Positions 54,141 through 62,412 of a DNA stretch of 64,000 nt are shown here, piece by piece (position 1 is the first letter of the stretch; the number at the start of each line of letters is the position of its first letter). Origin of the DNA: Streptomyces sp. NBC_01288. Its GTDB lineage: Bacteria; Actinomycetota; Actinomycetes; Streptomycetales; Streptomycetaceae. A program made the translations under genes and the position numbers. The stretch covers positions 6,881,001-6,945,000 of the forward strand of contig NZ_CP108427.1 in NCBI RefSeq assembly GCF_035982055.1, in the 5' to 3' direction. The notes below the pieces were generated by a model. It was not told where the DNA came from. It worked only from the letters and a program-made list of their open reading frames with translations, and did not search any database.

Positions 54141-56824
54141 CCTGCGTCCACGACGATCCGCCCGAGCCCGCGACGCCTCGCCGCACGGCACAGGACGACG
54201 TCTCCTCGCCGGCCCGCCGAACCGTGCACGCCGACTCCGGAAGCCGGCGGGGTGCCGCACACCCCCAACAGGAAGGACCGACGGACCTACGACTCGTACC
54301 GCCCGCGCTCGCGGCCTGGGCGACGGCGGCACTGGCGCTGGACGCGTCGCCGGACTGGGTCACAGGAGTCGCCGTCTCCTCGCTGGCCGTGGCGCTCGTG
54401 CTGCTGCTGGTGACGCGGCGACGGGACAGGGCGGGGGCAGGGGCAGGGTCAGGCGGCAGCCACGCCCCGACACAGCTGGACGATCGCTCTGACCTCTCAC
54501 CGGAGGGAGTTCGCCCCGCACCCTCATGGCGGCAGGCCGCATGGCCCAGGGTCTCGATCGCCGCCCTGCTCCTCTCCATCGCCGCGGCCGCCGCCTCCGC
54601 CGGGCTGCACGGGGCGGATCTGCGCCGTGGCCCGGTGCCCGAGCTGGCGCGGGAGTACGCGACCGTGACCGCGGAGGTGGAGGTCGGTTCCGATCCACGG
54701 TTGACCCGGCCCCGGGTCAGCGGGGATCACGCGGCTCCGGTCTCCGTGCTGGTCGACGCCGAGGTGCGGCGGGTCGAGGAGTTGGACGGGACGGTCGCGG
54801 AGACACGGGCGCCGGTGTTGTTGATCGTCGACCCGGGTTCGTCCTCCAAGGGTGTGGGCGGGGCACGGGGTTCCGGTGGTGGGCCGGAGCGTTCGCCCTG
54901 GCTCGGGCTGCTTCCGTCGACGCGGGTGAAGGTGACCGCGCGGTTGGCGCCCTCGCTGACGAGCGGGGATCGGGTCGCGGCCGTGCTGCGGGTGCGGAAC
55001 CAGCCGGTGCCGGAGGTGGTGGAGGGGCCGTCCGGAGCGCAGCGGTTCGCGGGCCGGTTGCGGGCCGGGTTGCGCGAGGCCACCGACGGGTTGTCGGCGG
55101 ACGCGCGGGCGTTGCTGCCGGGGCTGGTCGTCGGGGACACCGCGCGGATCACACCCGAGTTGGACCAGGCGTTCAAGGAGACGGACCTCGCGCACACCCT
55201 CGCCGTCTCCGGAAGCAACCTCACCATCCTGCTCGCCCTCCTCATCGGACCACCCGGTCTCGCCCAGCACATCGAACGCCGGGGTCTGGCACCCCGGTTG
55301 GGCATCTCCCTCCGGGCGACCGCACTGCTCGGCGGGATGCTCACACTCGGGTTCGTCGTCGTGTGCCGCCCCGACCCGAGCGTGCTGCGGGCCGCGGCCT
55401 GCGGTGCCGTCGCGCTGCTCGCCCTGGCGACCGGCCGCCGCAGATCACTGATCCCGGCCCTGGCGACGGCCGTACTGCTGCTGGTGCTCTACGACCCGTG
55501 GCTGGCCCGGAGTTACGGCTTCCTGCTCTCCGTGCTGGCCACCGGTGCCCTGCTCACGCTCGCGCCGCGCTGGTGCGAGACGCTGCGTCGGCACCGGGTT
55601 CCGCCGCGGCTGGCCGAGGCGCTGGCCGCCGCCGCTGCCGCGCAGGCGTTGTGCGCGCCGGTCGTGGCAGTGCTGTCGGCGCGGGTCAGTCTGGTGGCGG
55701 TGCCGTGCAATCTGCTCGCGGAGATCGCCGTCGCACCGGCCACGGTGCTGGGTTTCGCGGCACTGGCGGCTGCACCGGTGGCGATGCCGGTGGCCAAGGT
55801 CCTTGCCTGGGGCGCGAGTTGGCCCGCCGGGTGGATCGCGGACGTCGCCCGGACCGGCGCGGCGCTGCCCGGTGGGGGAGTGGACTGGCCGGGCAGTTGG
55901 ACCGGGGCGCTGTTGCTCGCGCTGGCTGTCGCGGCCTTGGTGCTGGTCGGGCGGCGGCTGTTGAAGCGCCCCTGGCTGTGCGGAGTCTGCGGGTTGTTGC
56001 TGGTGCTGATCGTGGTGGCGCCGGCGCCGTTGACCCGGGTGATCACGGGGTGGCCGCCGCCGGGTTGGAGATTCGCCATGTGCGATGTCGGACAGGGTGA
56101 CGCGACGGTCCTCGCGGCGGGCAAGGGCACCGGCGTGGTGGTGGACGCCGGGCCAGATCCGAAGCTGGTCGACCAGTGTCTGCGCACGCTCGGCATCACC
56201 AGGATTCCGCTCGTCGTACTGACCCATTTCCACGCCGACCACGTCGCGGGGCTGCCCGGGGTGCTGCGGGGCCGCTCGGTGGGCGCGATCGAGACGACGT
56301 CCTTCGAAGAGCCCGCGGAACAGGTCGAGTTCGTACGGAGGGAGGCGGCGGAACGGCACATCCCGATCACCCGGGCCGTAGCCGGGGAACAGCGACGCAC
56401 CGGCCCGCTGTCCTGGCAGGTGCTGTGGCCCCCACCGCGCCCGGCGCCGGACCCGGACGGGCCGAACGACGCGAGCGTCGCCCTGCTGGTACGGGCGGCC
56501 GGGTTGCGACTGCTGCTGCTCGGGGACCTCGAACCCCCGGCCCAGCAGGAGCTGTTGAGGTCACCGGCGGCCGCGCTGGTGGGAGGCGTGGACGTATTGA
56601 AAGTCGCCCATCATGGATCAGCTTTTCAAGATCCGGACCTGATACGCAGGGTGGCCCCGCGGCTGGCGTTGATCTCCTGTGGAGAGAACAACACCTATGG
56701 GCACCCCGCCCCCAGCACGGTCGCGGCGCTGCGGGCCATGGGCGCGGTGGTCCTGCGGACGGATGTGGACGGGGCGTTGGCGGTGAGTGGGGAAGGAGAC
56801 GGGCTGCGGGTGGCGCGAGACTGA
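54137..56824 (+). CDS. comEC: ComEC/Rec2 DNA-uptake channel protein
   Basis: An 895-residue membrane protein. It has an N-terminal disordered and helical part, an OB-like domain, the competence domain (LPGLVVGDTARITPELDQAFKETDLAHTLAVSGSNLT) with many helices, and a C-terminal metallo-beta-lactamase-like domain (LTHFHADHVAGLPG and VAHHGSAFQDP). It forms the channel for single-stranded DNA. It overlaps comEA by 4 nt. Natural transformation is not established in most Streptomyces, so the function here is uncertain. Confidence 0.94.
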   Translation: MTCVHDDPPEPATPRRTAQDDVSSPARRTVHADSGSRRGAAHPQQEGPTDLRLVPPALAAWATAALALDASPDWVTGVAVSSLAVALVLLLVTRRRDRAGAGAGSGGSHAPTQLDDRSDLSPEGVRPAPSWRQAAWPRVSIAALLLSIAAAAASAGLHGADLRRGPVPELAREYATVTAEVEVGSDPRLTRPRVSGDHAAPVSVLVDAEVRRVEELDGTVAETRAPVLLIVDPGSSSKGVGGARGSGGGPERSPWLGLLPSTRVKVTARLAPSLTSGDRVAAVLRVRNQPVPEVVEGPSGAQRFAGRLRAGLREATDGLSADARALLPGLVVGDTARITPELDQAFKETDLAHTLAVSGSNLTILLALLIGPPGLAQHIERRGLAPRLGISLRATALLGGMLTLGFVVVCRPDPSVLRAAACGAVALLALATGRRRSLIPALATAVLLLVLYDPWLARSYGFLLSVLATGALLTLAPRWCETLRRHRVPPRLAEALAAAAAAQALCAPVVAVLSARVSLVAVPCNLLAEIAVAPATVLGFAALAAAPVAMPVAKVLAWGASWPAGWIADVARTGAALPGGGVDWPGSWTGALLLALAVAALVLVGRRLLKRPWLCGVCGLLLVLIVVAPAPLTRVITGWPPPGWRFAMCDVGQGDATVLAAGKGTGVVVDAGPDPKLVDQCLRTLGITRIPLVVLTHFHADHVAGLPGVLRGRSVGAIETTSFEEPAEQVEFVRREAAERHIPITRAVAGEQRRTGPLSWQVLWPPPRPAPDPDGPNDASVALLVRAAGLRLLLLGDLEPPAQQELLRSPAAALVGGVDVLKVAHHGSAFQDPDLIRRVAPRLALISCGENNTYGHPAPSTVAALRAMGAVVLRTDVDGALAVSGEGDGLRVARD

Positions 56825-56828
56825 AGGC

Positions 56829-57689
56829 ATGAACCCCGCACAGGTTGATGCCTATCTCCGCCGGCTGGGAGTCCAGCACCCGGCGTCGCCCTCCGCCGAT
56901 GTTCTGCGTGAGCTGCATCTGCGCCATCTACAGACCGTGCCGTTCGAGAATCTGTCGATCCATCTGGGAGAGGAGATCATGCTGGAGGAGAACCGGCTGC
57001 TGGACAAGGTGGTGGGTGCGGGCAGGGGCGGGTTCTGCTACGAACTGAACGGTCTGTTCGGCGCGTTGCTCACCGCGCTCGGCTTCGAGGTCGTGTTGCT
57101 CACGGCGCGGGTGTACGGGGACGAGGGGCGGACGGGGATTCCGTACGACCATCTCGCGCTGCGGGTGCGGACGGTGGACGGGGGCGTGTGGCTGGCCGAT
57201 GTGGGGTTCGGGACGCACAGTCACTATCCGCTGGCCTTCGAGGAGCGGGGAGAGCAGAAGGATCCCGGCGGCATCTTCAGGGTCGTCGCGTCGGGACCGG
57301 ATGTGGCCGGGGTGCGGGGCGGGGCGTCCGGAGCGGGGGCGGTTTCGGGGGAGGCGGCTGACCTGGACGTGGTGCGGAACGGAAGGCCCGAGTACCGCCT
57401 GGAGGTACGGCCCCGGGTGCTCGCCGACTTCGTGGCCGGGGCGTGGTGGCACAGCACGTCACCGGCCTCGCACTTCACCCGGTCACTGGTCTGCTCGCGG
57501 CTCCTGGAGGACGGCGGGAGGATCACGCTCGCCGGCCGGACCCTCACGACTACCAGTGGGGAGGGGACGCGGGACGTACGTGAACTGACCGCGGACGACG
57601 AGGTGTTGGGGGTGTACCGGGAGCGGTTCGGGATCGAGCTGGGGTCGGTTCCGGAGGTGCGGGGGCGTGGGGAGAAAATGTCTCCGTGA
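56829..57689 (+). CDS. Arylamine N-acetyltransferase
   Basis: A 286-residue NAT with the Cys-His-Asp triad: Cys in GRGGFCYELNGLF, His in IPYDHLALRV and Asp in WLADVGFG. It transfers acetyl from acetyl-CoA to arylamines or hydrazines. A Gly/Ala-rich insertion (residues about 165-185) lies before the C-terminal domain. ATG 56829 has GAAGG just before it. It is 5 nt after comEC, and the stop overlaps the next gene, so it is in a run of linked genes. Confidence 0.93.
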   Translation: MNPAQVDAYLRRLGVQHPASPSADVLRELHLRHLQTVPFENLSIHLGEEIMLEENRLLDKVVGAGRGGFCYELNGLFGALLTALGFEVVLLTARVYGDEGRTGIPYDHLALRVRTVDGGVWLADVGFGTHSHYPLAFEERGEQKDPGGIFRVVASGPDVAGVRGGASGAGAVSGEAADLDVVRNGRPEYRLEVRPRVLADFVAGAWWHSTSPASHFTRSLVCSRLLEDGGRITLAGRTLTTTSGEGTRDVRELTADDEVLGVYRERFGIELGSVPEVRGRGEKMSP

Positions 57690-57931
57690 GCGATGTGAGA
57701 CATGTGCTGGTGCTGCCCGACCGTGACGCGGCCCAGGAGGCGGCGGCGGCACTCGGGGAGCGGTTCGCGCTCGACGAGGAACCCCGGCTGGTGCGGGACG
57801 CGCTGGCCGGGGAGGACGACGCCGAGGACGCGCAGTGGCTGCTCGTCCTGCGGGACGAGGACGGGCGGCTCGACCCCGCGGAGTTGGACGCGTTCGCGGG
57901 GGAGTGGGACGGCTGGCGCGAGGAGCCGTAG
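57686..57931 (+). CDS. Small acidic hypothetical protein
   Basis: An 81-residue soluble acidic protein (LVLPDRDAAQEAAAALGERFAL, LAGEDDAEDAQWLLVLRDEDGRLDPAELDAFAGEWDGW). Its GTG overlaps the NAT stop (GTGA), so it is translationally coupled. I recognise no domain. The 165 nt after it, before holA, are made of imperfect repeats of CGGACTCGCACCCGAA and contain no gene. Confidence 0.7.
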   Translation: MSDVRHVLVLPDRDAAQEAAAALGERFALDEEPRLVRDALAGEDDAEDAQWLLVLRDEDGRLDPAELDAFAGEWDGWREEP

Positions 57932-58096
57932 CGGCGGCCGGTTCTGCGGCCGGACTCGCGCCCGAAGCCGTGCCGGACTCGCACCCGAACCCGCGCCGCA
58001 CCCGAACCTGTACCCGGCCTCGCACCCGCCTCCGCACCCCCGTCCGACCCCCGCACGCGGGACGCGTTGTCAGTGGCGCGTGCGATGCTTTACGCG

Positions 58097-59086
58097 ATGG
58101 CCAGGAAGACTGCGAACGACGACCCTCTCGCCCCGGTGACGCTTGCCGTGGGCCAGGAGGACCTCCTGCTCGACCGTGCCGTGCGGGAGGTGGTGGCCGC
58201 TGCTCGGGCCTCCGACGCCGACACGGACGTACGTGACCTGACTTCGGACCAGTTGCAGCCCGGCACGCTCGCCGAGTTGACCAGCCCGTCGCTCTTCGCG
58301 GAGCGCAAGGTCGTGGTCGTACGCAATGCGCAGGACCTGTCCGCGGACACGGTCAAGGACGTGAAGGCGTATCTCGGGGCGCCCGCCGAGGAGATCACGC
58401 TGGTGCTGTTGCACGCCGGCGGGGTCAAGGGCAAAGGGCTGCTCGATGCCGCGCGCAAGGCCGGGGCGCGGGAGGTGGCCTGCCCGAAGATGACGAAGCC
58501 GGCGGACCGGTTGGCGTTCGTGCGGAGTGAGTTCCGGGCGACCGGGAGATCGGCCACGCCGGAGGCCTGCCAGGCGCTGGTCGACTCCCTCGGCAGTGAT
58601 CTGCGCGAACTGGCGTCCGCCGTCTCCCAGTTGGTCGCCGACATCGAGGGGACCATCGACGAGGCGGTCGTCGGGCGGTACTACACAGGTCGGGCCGAGG
58701 CGTCGAGCTTCACGGTCGCGGACCGGGCCGTGGAGGGGCGGACGGCGGAGGCGCTGGAGGCGCTGCGGTGGTCGTTGTCCACCGGGGTGGCGCCGGTGCT
58801 GATCACCAGCGCGTTGGCGCAGGGGGTGCGGGCGATCGGGAAGCTGTCGTCCGCGCGCGGAGGACGGCCGGCGGATCTGGCGCGTGAGCTGGGGATGCCG
58901 CCGTGGAAGATCGACCGGGTACGGCAGCAGATGCGGGGGTGGACACCGGACGCGGTCTCCGTCGCGCTGCGGGCGGTGGCCGAGGCGGACGCGGGAGTGA
59001 AGGGTGGTGGGGACGATCCGGAGTACGCGTTGGAGAAGGCGGTCGTCGCGATCGCCCGGGCGGCCCGGTCGCGGGGCCAGGCCTAG
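58097..59086 (+). CDS. holA: DNA polymerase III delta subunit
   Basis: A 329-residue delta subunit. Landmarks are VTLAVGQEDLLLDRAVREVV, the SPSLFAERKVVVVRNAQDL region that corresponds to the clamp-opening helix, and the late helical AAA+-collar domain (VADRAVEGRTAEALEALRWSL). It opens the beta clamp with the rest of the clamp loader. ATG 58097 is chosen; an upstream GTG at 58067 is possible. It is not close to a strong ribosome site. Confidence 0.93.
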   Translation: MARKTANDDPLAPVTLAVGQEDLLLDRAVREVVAAARASDADTDVRDLTSDQLQPGTLAELTSPSLFAERKVVVVRNAQDLSADTVKDVKAYLGAPAEEITLVLLHAGGVKGKGLLDAARKAGAREVACPKMTKPADRLAFVRSEFRATGRSATPEACQALVDSLGSDLRELASAVSQLVADIEGTIDEAVVGRYYTGRAEASSFTVADRAVEGRTAEALEALRWSLSTGVAPVLITSALAQGVRAIGKLSSARGGRPADLARELGMPPWKIDRVRQQMRGWTPDAVSVALRAVAEADAGVKGGGDDPEYALEKAVVAIARAARSRGQA

Positions 59087-59348
59087 ACGCGTTGCCCCGC
59101 AGGGTTGACGTATTGCCCCGCAGGGCTGTCGACACGGCGGACCATGCCGTGGACGCGGGGTGTTGCATGGCACGGCCATCCGCGGTGTTGCCGTCGGCCG
59201 TCGGCGCGCATCGGGCACCGCCGATCTCCTGCGACCTGCTCCGCCGGACCGGCCTCGGCGACTCTGCCCCAGTTACGGGACATCGCGGGGAGATACGGCG
59301 GGACGTGGATGCGGACGGGGACGTTGGATGGGGATGGGGAAACAGCAA

Positions 59349-59373
59349 TGCCCCCGAAGTGGGTCCGGGGGCA
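59349..59373 (-). terminator. Probable rpsT terminator
   Basis: TGCCCCCG (59349-59356) and CGGGGGCA (59366-59373) form an 8-bp stem, 124 nt beyond the rpsT stop on the minus strand. On that strand an ATTGCTGTTT tract follows. The rest of the 410-nt gap between holA and rpsT has a TTGCCCCGCAGGG direct repeat just after holA and no gene. Confidence 0.55.
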
Positions 59374-59497
59374 CTGTACGTGGCGTGGCGACCACGATGT
59401 CTGTCCGTGAATCGAGGTAGAGGGCTCGACGTTGTCCTCACGGTGGATTGCTACTGGTCCGGTCCGCGCGAGCGCGGGCCGAGGCAAGTGCGGAGGA

Positions 59498-59764
59498 TCA
59501 GCCCTGGAGCGCGGTGACCTTGGAAGCAAGCGCCGACTTCTTGTTGGCGGCCTGGTTCTTGTGGATGACGCCCTTCGCGACGGCCTTGTCGAGCTGACGC
59601 GCGGCAGCGCGCTGGTACTCGGTGGCCTTCTCGACGTCACCCGCGGCAGCGGCTTCGCGGGCCTTGCGGATCGCGGTCTTCAGGGAGGACTTGACGGCCT
59701 TGTTGCGCAGTCGAGCCTTCTCGTTGGTCTTGATCCGCTTGATCTGGGACTTGATGTTCGCCAC
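59498..59764 (-). CDS. rpsT: 30S ribosomal protein S20
   Basis: An 88-residue S20: VANIKSQIKRIKTNEKARLRN, then the long helix KSSLKTAIRKAREAAAAGD and GVIHKNQAANKKSALASKV. It starts at GTG 59764 with AAGG upstream; the longer frame to 59917 is leader. TTGGGT, 18 nt and TAGCCT (complement of 59868-59897) are a possible promoter. It binds 16S rRNA early in 30S assembly. It is divergent from lepA. Confidence 0.96.
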   Translation of the reverse strand: MANIKSQIKRIKTNEKARLRNKAVKSSLKTAIRKAREAAAAGDVEKATEYQRAAARQLDKAVAKGVIHKNQAANKKSALASKVTALQG

Positions 59765-59930
59765 GAATGAGCCTTTGCAGGTTCTGGCACGGGGCCGCAC
59801 GGGTCCCGGGCCGATGATTTTCCTTGGGTTGCGCCTCGCGCCGAGAGGGCATGAGACACAGCTACCCAGGCTACCAGCCGCCCACCGGCCCACCCAAACC
59901 GGTCGCCGAGGGGCCACCGGTCACCGTCCC

Positions 59931-60168
59931 GCACCGGCCTGAACCGGACCGCACCCTTCGTCTGTCACCCCAGGCCAGGCGCCTGCCACGACTCCCGAGC
60001 AGCCCCAGGCCTCCTCGAACCGCAGCCCGAGTCCCCGAGCGGCCCCAGACACACCCGACCACTCTTCCCGCTCCCCGAGAAGCTCCTGGGTCCCCGAACC
60101 CGCCACCGAACCGACCCGCGAAAACCCCCATGGTTACCCACCCGCACCGGCCCAAACCGGACCGCACC
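59931..60168. repeat. 25-bp direct repeat between rpsT and lepA
   Basis: The sequences at 59931-59955 and 60144-60168 match at 23 of 25 positions (GCACCGGCC then AACCGGACCGCACC). They are 213 bp apart in the 489-nt divergent gap, which has no gene and is Pro/Arg-coding-like low complexity. Confidence 0.6.
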
Positions 60169-60253
60169 TCCCACGCGTGGGACGATGGAGGCTACGTATC
60201 GATCCGACCCGAGACCGCAGACACTGCGGACGCCTCAAGAATCAGGACCCTGC

Positions 60254-62128
60254 GTGCCCGCGATCCCCAGCCATGTGCCCGAGCCGAGCCGTACCGACCC
60301 GGCGTTGATCCGCAATTTCTGCATCATCGCGCACATCGACCATGGCAAGTCCACGCTCGCCGACCGGATGCTCCAGCTGACCGGAGTGGTCGACCAGCGG
60401 CAGATGCGTGCTCAGTACCTCGACCGCATGGACATCGAGCGCGAGCGTGGCATCACGATCAAGTCCCAGGCCGTGCGTCTGCCGTGGGCCCCCACCGAGG
60501 GGGCCGACAAGGGCAGTACCCACATCCTCAACATGATCGACACCCCGGGACACGTCGACTTCACGTACGAGGTCTCGCGGTCGCTCGCCGCCTGCGAGGG
60601 CACCGTGCTGCTCGTGGACGCAGCCCAGGGCATCGAGGCCCAGACCCTCGCCAACCTCTACCTGGCGATGGAGAACGAGCTCACGATCATCCCCGTACTG
60701 AACAAGATCGACCTGCCGGCCGCGCAGCCGGAGAAGTTCGCGGAGGAGCTGGCCAACCTCGTCGGGTGCGACCCCGACGACGTGCTGCGGGTGTCCGCCA
60801 AGACCGGTATCGGTGTCGACGTACTGCTGAACAAGGTCGTCAAGGAGGTCCCGGCACCGGTCGGGAACGCGGACGCGCCCGCCCGCGCCATGATCTTCGA
60901 CTCGGTCTACGACTCCTACCGCGGCGTCGTGACGTACATCAGGGTCATCGACGGACTGCTCACCAAGCGCGAGAAGATCCGGATGATGTCCACGAACGCC
61001 ACGCACGAGCTGCTGGAGATCGGGACGAACTCGCCGGAGATGCTCGGCGCGGACGGGCTCGGGGTCGGCGAGGTCGGCTATCTGATCACCGGTGTGAAGG
61101 ACGTCCGCCAGTCCAAGGTCGGTGACACGATCACCACCCTGCACAAGGGCGCGACCGAGGCGCTCGGCGGTTACAAGGACCCCAGGCCGATGGTCTTCTC
61201 GGGCCTGTATCCGCTGGACGGGTCCGACTACCCGGAGCTGCGCGAGGCCCTCGACAAGCTCCAGCTCAACGACGCCGCGCTCGTCTACGAGCCGGAGACC
61301 TCGGCGGCGCTGGGCTTCGGCTTCCGCGTCGGTTTCCTCGGGCTGCTGCACCTGGACGTGATCCGGGAGCGGCTGGAGCGCGAGTTCGGGCTCGACCTCA
61401 TCGCGACCGCGCCGAACGTGGTGTACCGGGTCGAGATGGAGGACGGCAGCGAGCACGTCGTCACCAACCCGAGCGAGTTCCCCGAGGGGAAGATCGACAG
61501 GGTCTACGAGCCCGTCGTACGCGCGACGATCCTCGCGCCGTCGGAGTTCATCGGCTCGATCATGGAGCTGTGCCAGACCCGGCGCGGCACCCTGCTCGGC
61601 ATGGACTACCTCTCCGAGGACCGGGTCGAGATCCGCTACACGCTGCCCCTCGCGGAGATCGTCTTCGACTTCTTCGACCAGCTGAAGTCCAAGACCCGCG
61701 GCTACGCCTCGCTCGACTACGAGCCCACCGGCGAGGTGGACTCCAGCCTGGTCAAGGTCGACATCCTGCTGCATGGTGACAAGGTGGACGCCTTCTCGGC
61801 GATCACGCACAAGGACGCGGCGTACGCGTACGGCGTGCGGCTGGTCGCCAAGCTGCGGGAGCTCATCCCGCGGCAGGCCTTCGAGGTGCCCATCCAGGCC
61901 GCGATCGGCTCCCGGGTCATCGCCCGCGAGACCATCCGCGCCATCCGCAAGGACGTCCTCGCCAAGTGCTACGGCGGTGACATCTCCCGTAAGCGGAAGC
62001 TGCTGGAGAAGCAGAAGGAGGGCAAGAAGCGGATGAAGATGGTGGGTTCCGTGGAGGTTCCCCAGGAGGCCTTCATCGCGGTGCTGTCCAGCGACGACAG
62101 CGGTCCCGGAGCCAAGGGCAAGAAGTAG
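60254..62128 (+). CDS. lepA: Elongation factor 4 (LepA)
   Basis: A 624-residue translational GTPase. G motifs are AHIDHGKSTLADRM, DTPGHVDF and NKIDLP; the LepA-specific C-terminal domain (YGGDISRKRKLLEKQKEGKKRMK) is present. GTG 60254 has AGGA upstream and matches the family start PAIPSHVPEPSRTDPALIRN. It back-translocates stalled ribosomes or aids 30S assembly. It follows its own promoter region shared with rpsT. Confidence 0.97.
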   Translation: MPAIPSHVPEPSRTDPALIRNFCIIAHIDHGKSTLADRMLQLTGVVDQRQMRAQYLDRMDIERERGITIKSQAVRLPWAPTEGADKGSTHILNMIDTPGHVDFTYEVSRSLAACEGTVLLVDAAQGIEAQTLANLYLAMENELTIIPVLNKIDLPAAQPEKFAEELANLVGCDPDDVLRVSAKTGIGVDVLLNKVVKEVPAPVGNADAPARAMIFDSVYDSYRGVVTYIRVIDGLLTKREKIRMMSTNATHELLEIGTNSPEMLGADGLGVGEVGYLITGVKDVRQSKVGDTITTLHKGATEALGGYKDPRPMVFSGLYPLDGSDYPELREALDKLQLNDAALVYEPETSAALGFGFRVGFLGLLHLDVIRERLEREFGLDLIATAPNVVYRVEMEDGSEHVVTNPSEFPEGKIDRVYEPVVRATILAPSEFIGSIMELCQTRRGTLLGMDYLSEDRVEIRYTLPLAEIVFDFFDQLKSKTRGYASLDYEPTGEVDSSLVKVDILLHGDKVDAFSAITHKDAAYAYGVRLVAKLRELIPRQAFEVPIQAAIGSRVIARETIRAIRKDVLAKCYGGDISRKRKLLEKQKEGKKRMKMVGSVEVPQEAFIAVLSSDDSGPGAKGKK

Positions 62129-62172
62129 CGGCCCCGTACACTGAAATTCCGGACGATAGCCAGGCGATTCAC

Positions 62173-62204
62173 AGGGCCCGTTGCGCTTCGGCGCCGCGGG
62201 CCCT
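62173..62204 (+). terminator. Terminator after lepA
   Basis: AGGGCCCG (62173-62180) pairs with CGGGCCCT (62197-62204), with an inner GCGC pairing. Only a weak T-tract follows. Confidence 0.7.
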
Positions 62205-62308
62205 ATGTCTTGGCTCCGCGCGAAGTGGTCATGGCTCTGTTCGAAGTGACTGTCCACCGCCTCTTACGCACCGGCCGGTCGCGGCTTACTCTGATCACTG
62301 CTCGATAG

Positions 62309-62322
62309 TTACTCGTGAGTTA
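62309..62322. promoter_or_regulatory. Candidate operator of the acyl-CoA ligase
   Basis: TTACTCGTGAGTTA has ACTC and GAGT arms around a GT centre, 91 nt upstream of the GTG at 62413. The form resembles TetR-type fatty-acid regulator sites, but no regulator lies in the window. Confidence 0.35.
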
Positions 62323-62412
62323 AACAACAGCCGTATGAGCCCCCAGCCGCATTGAGTCAACCGCCGCAGCAATGAGCCAGTAGCCGCACTGTCGCGGGCC
62401 CCGGAGGATGTC

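Noticed and set aside
57932..58096. Repeats of CGGACTCGCACCCGAA before holA
   Set aside because: Too degenerate to separate from composition bias.
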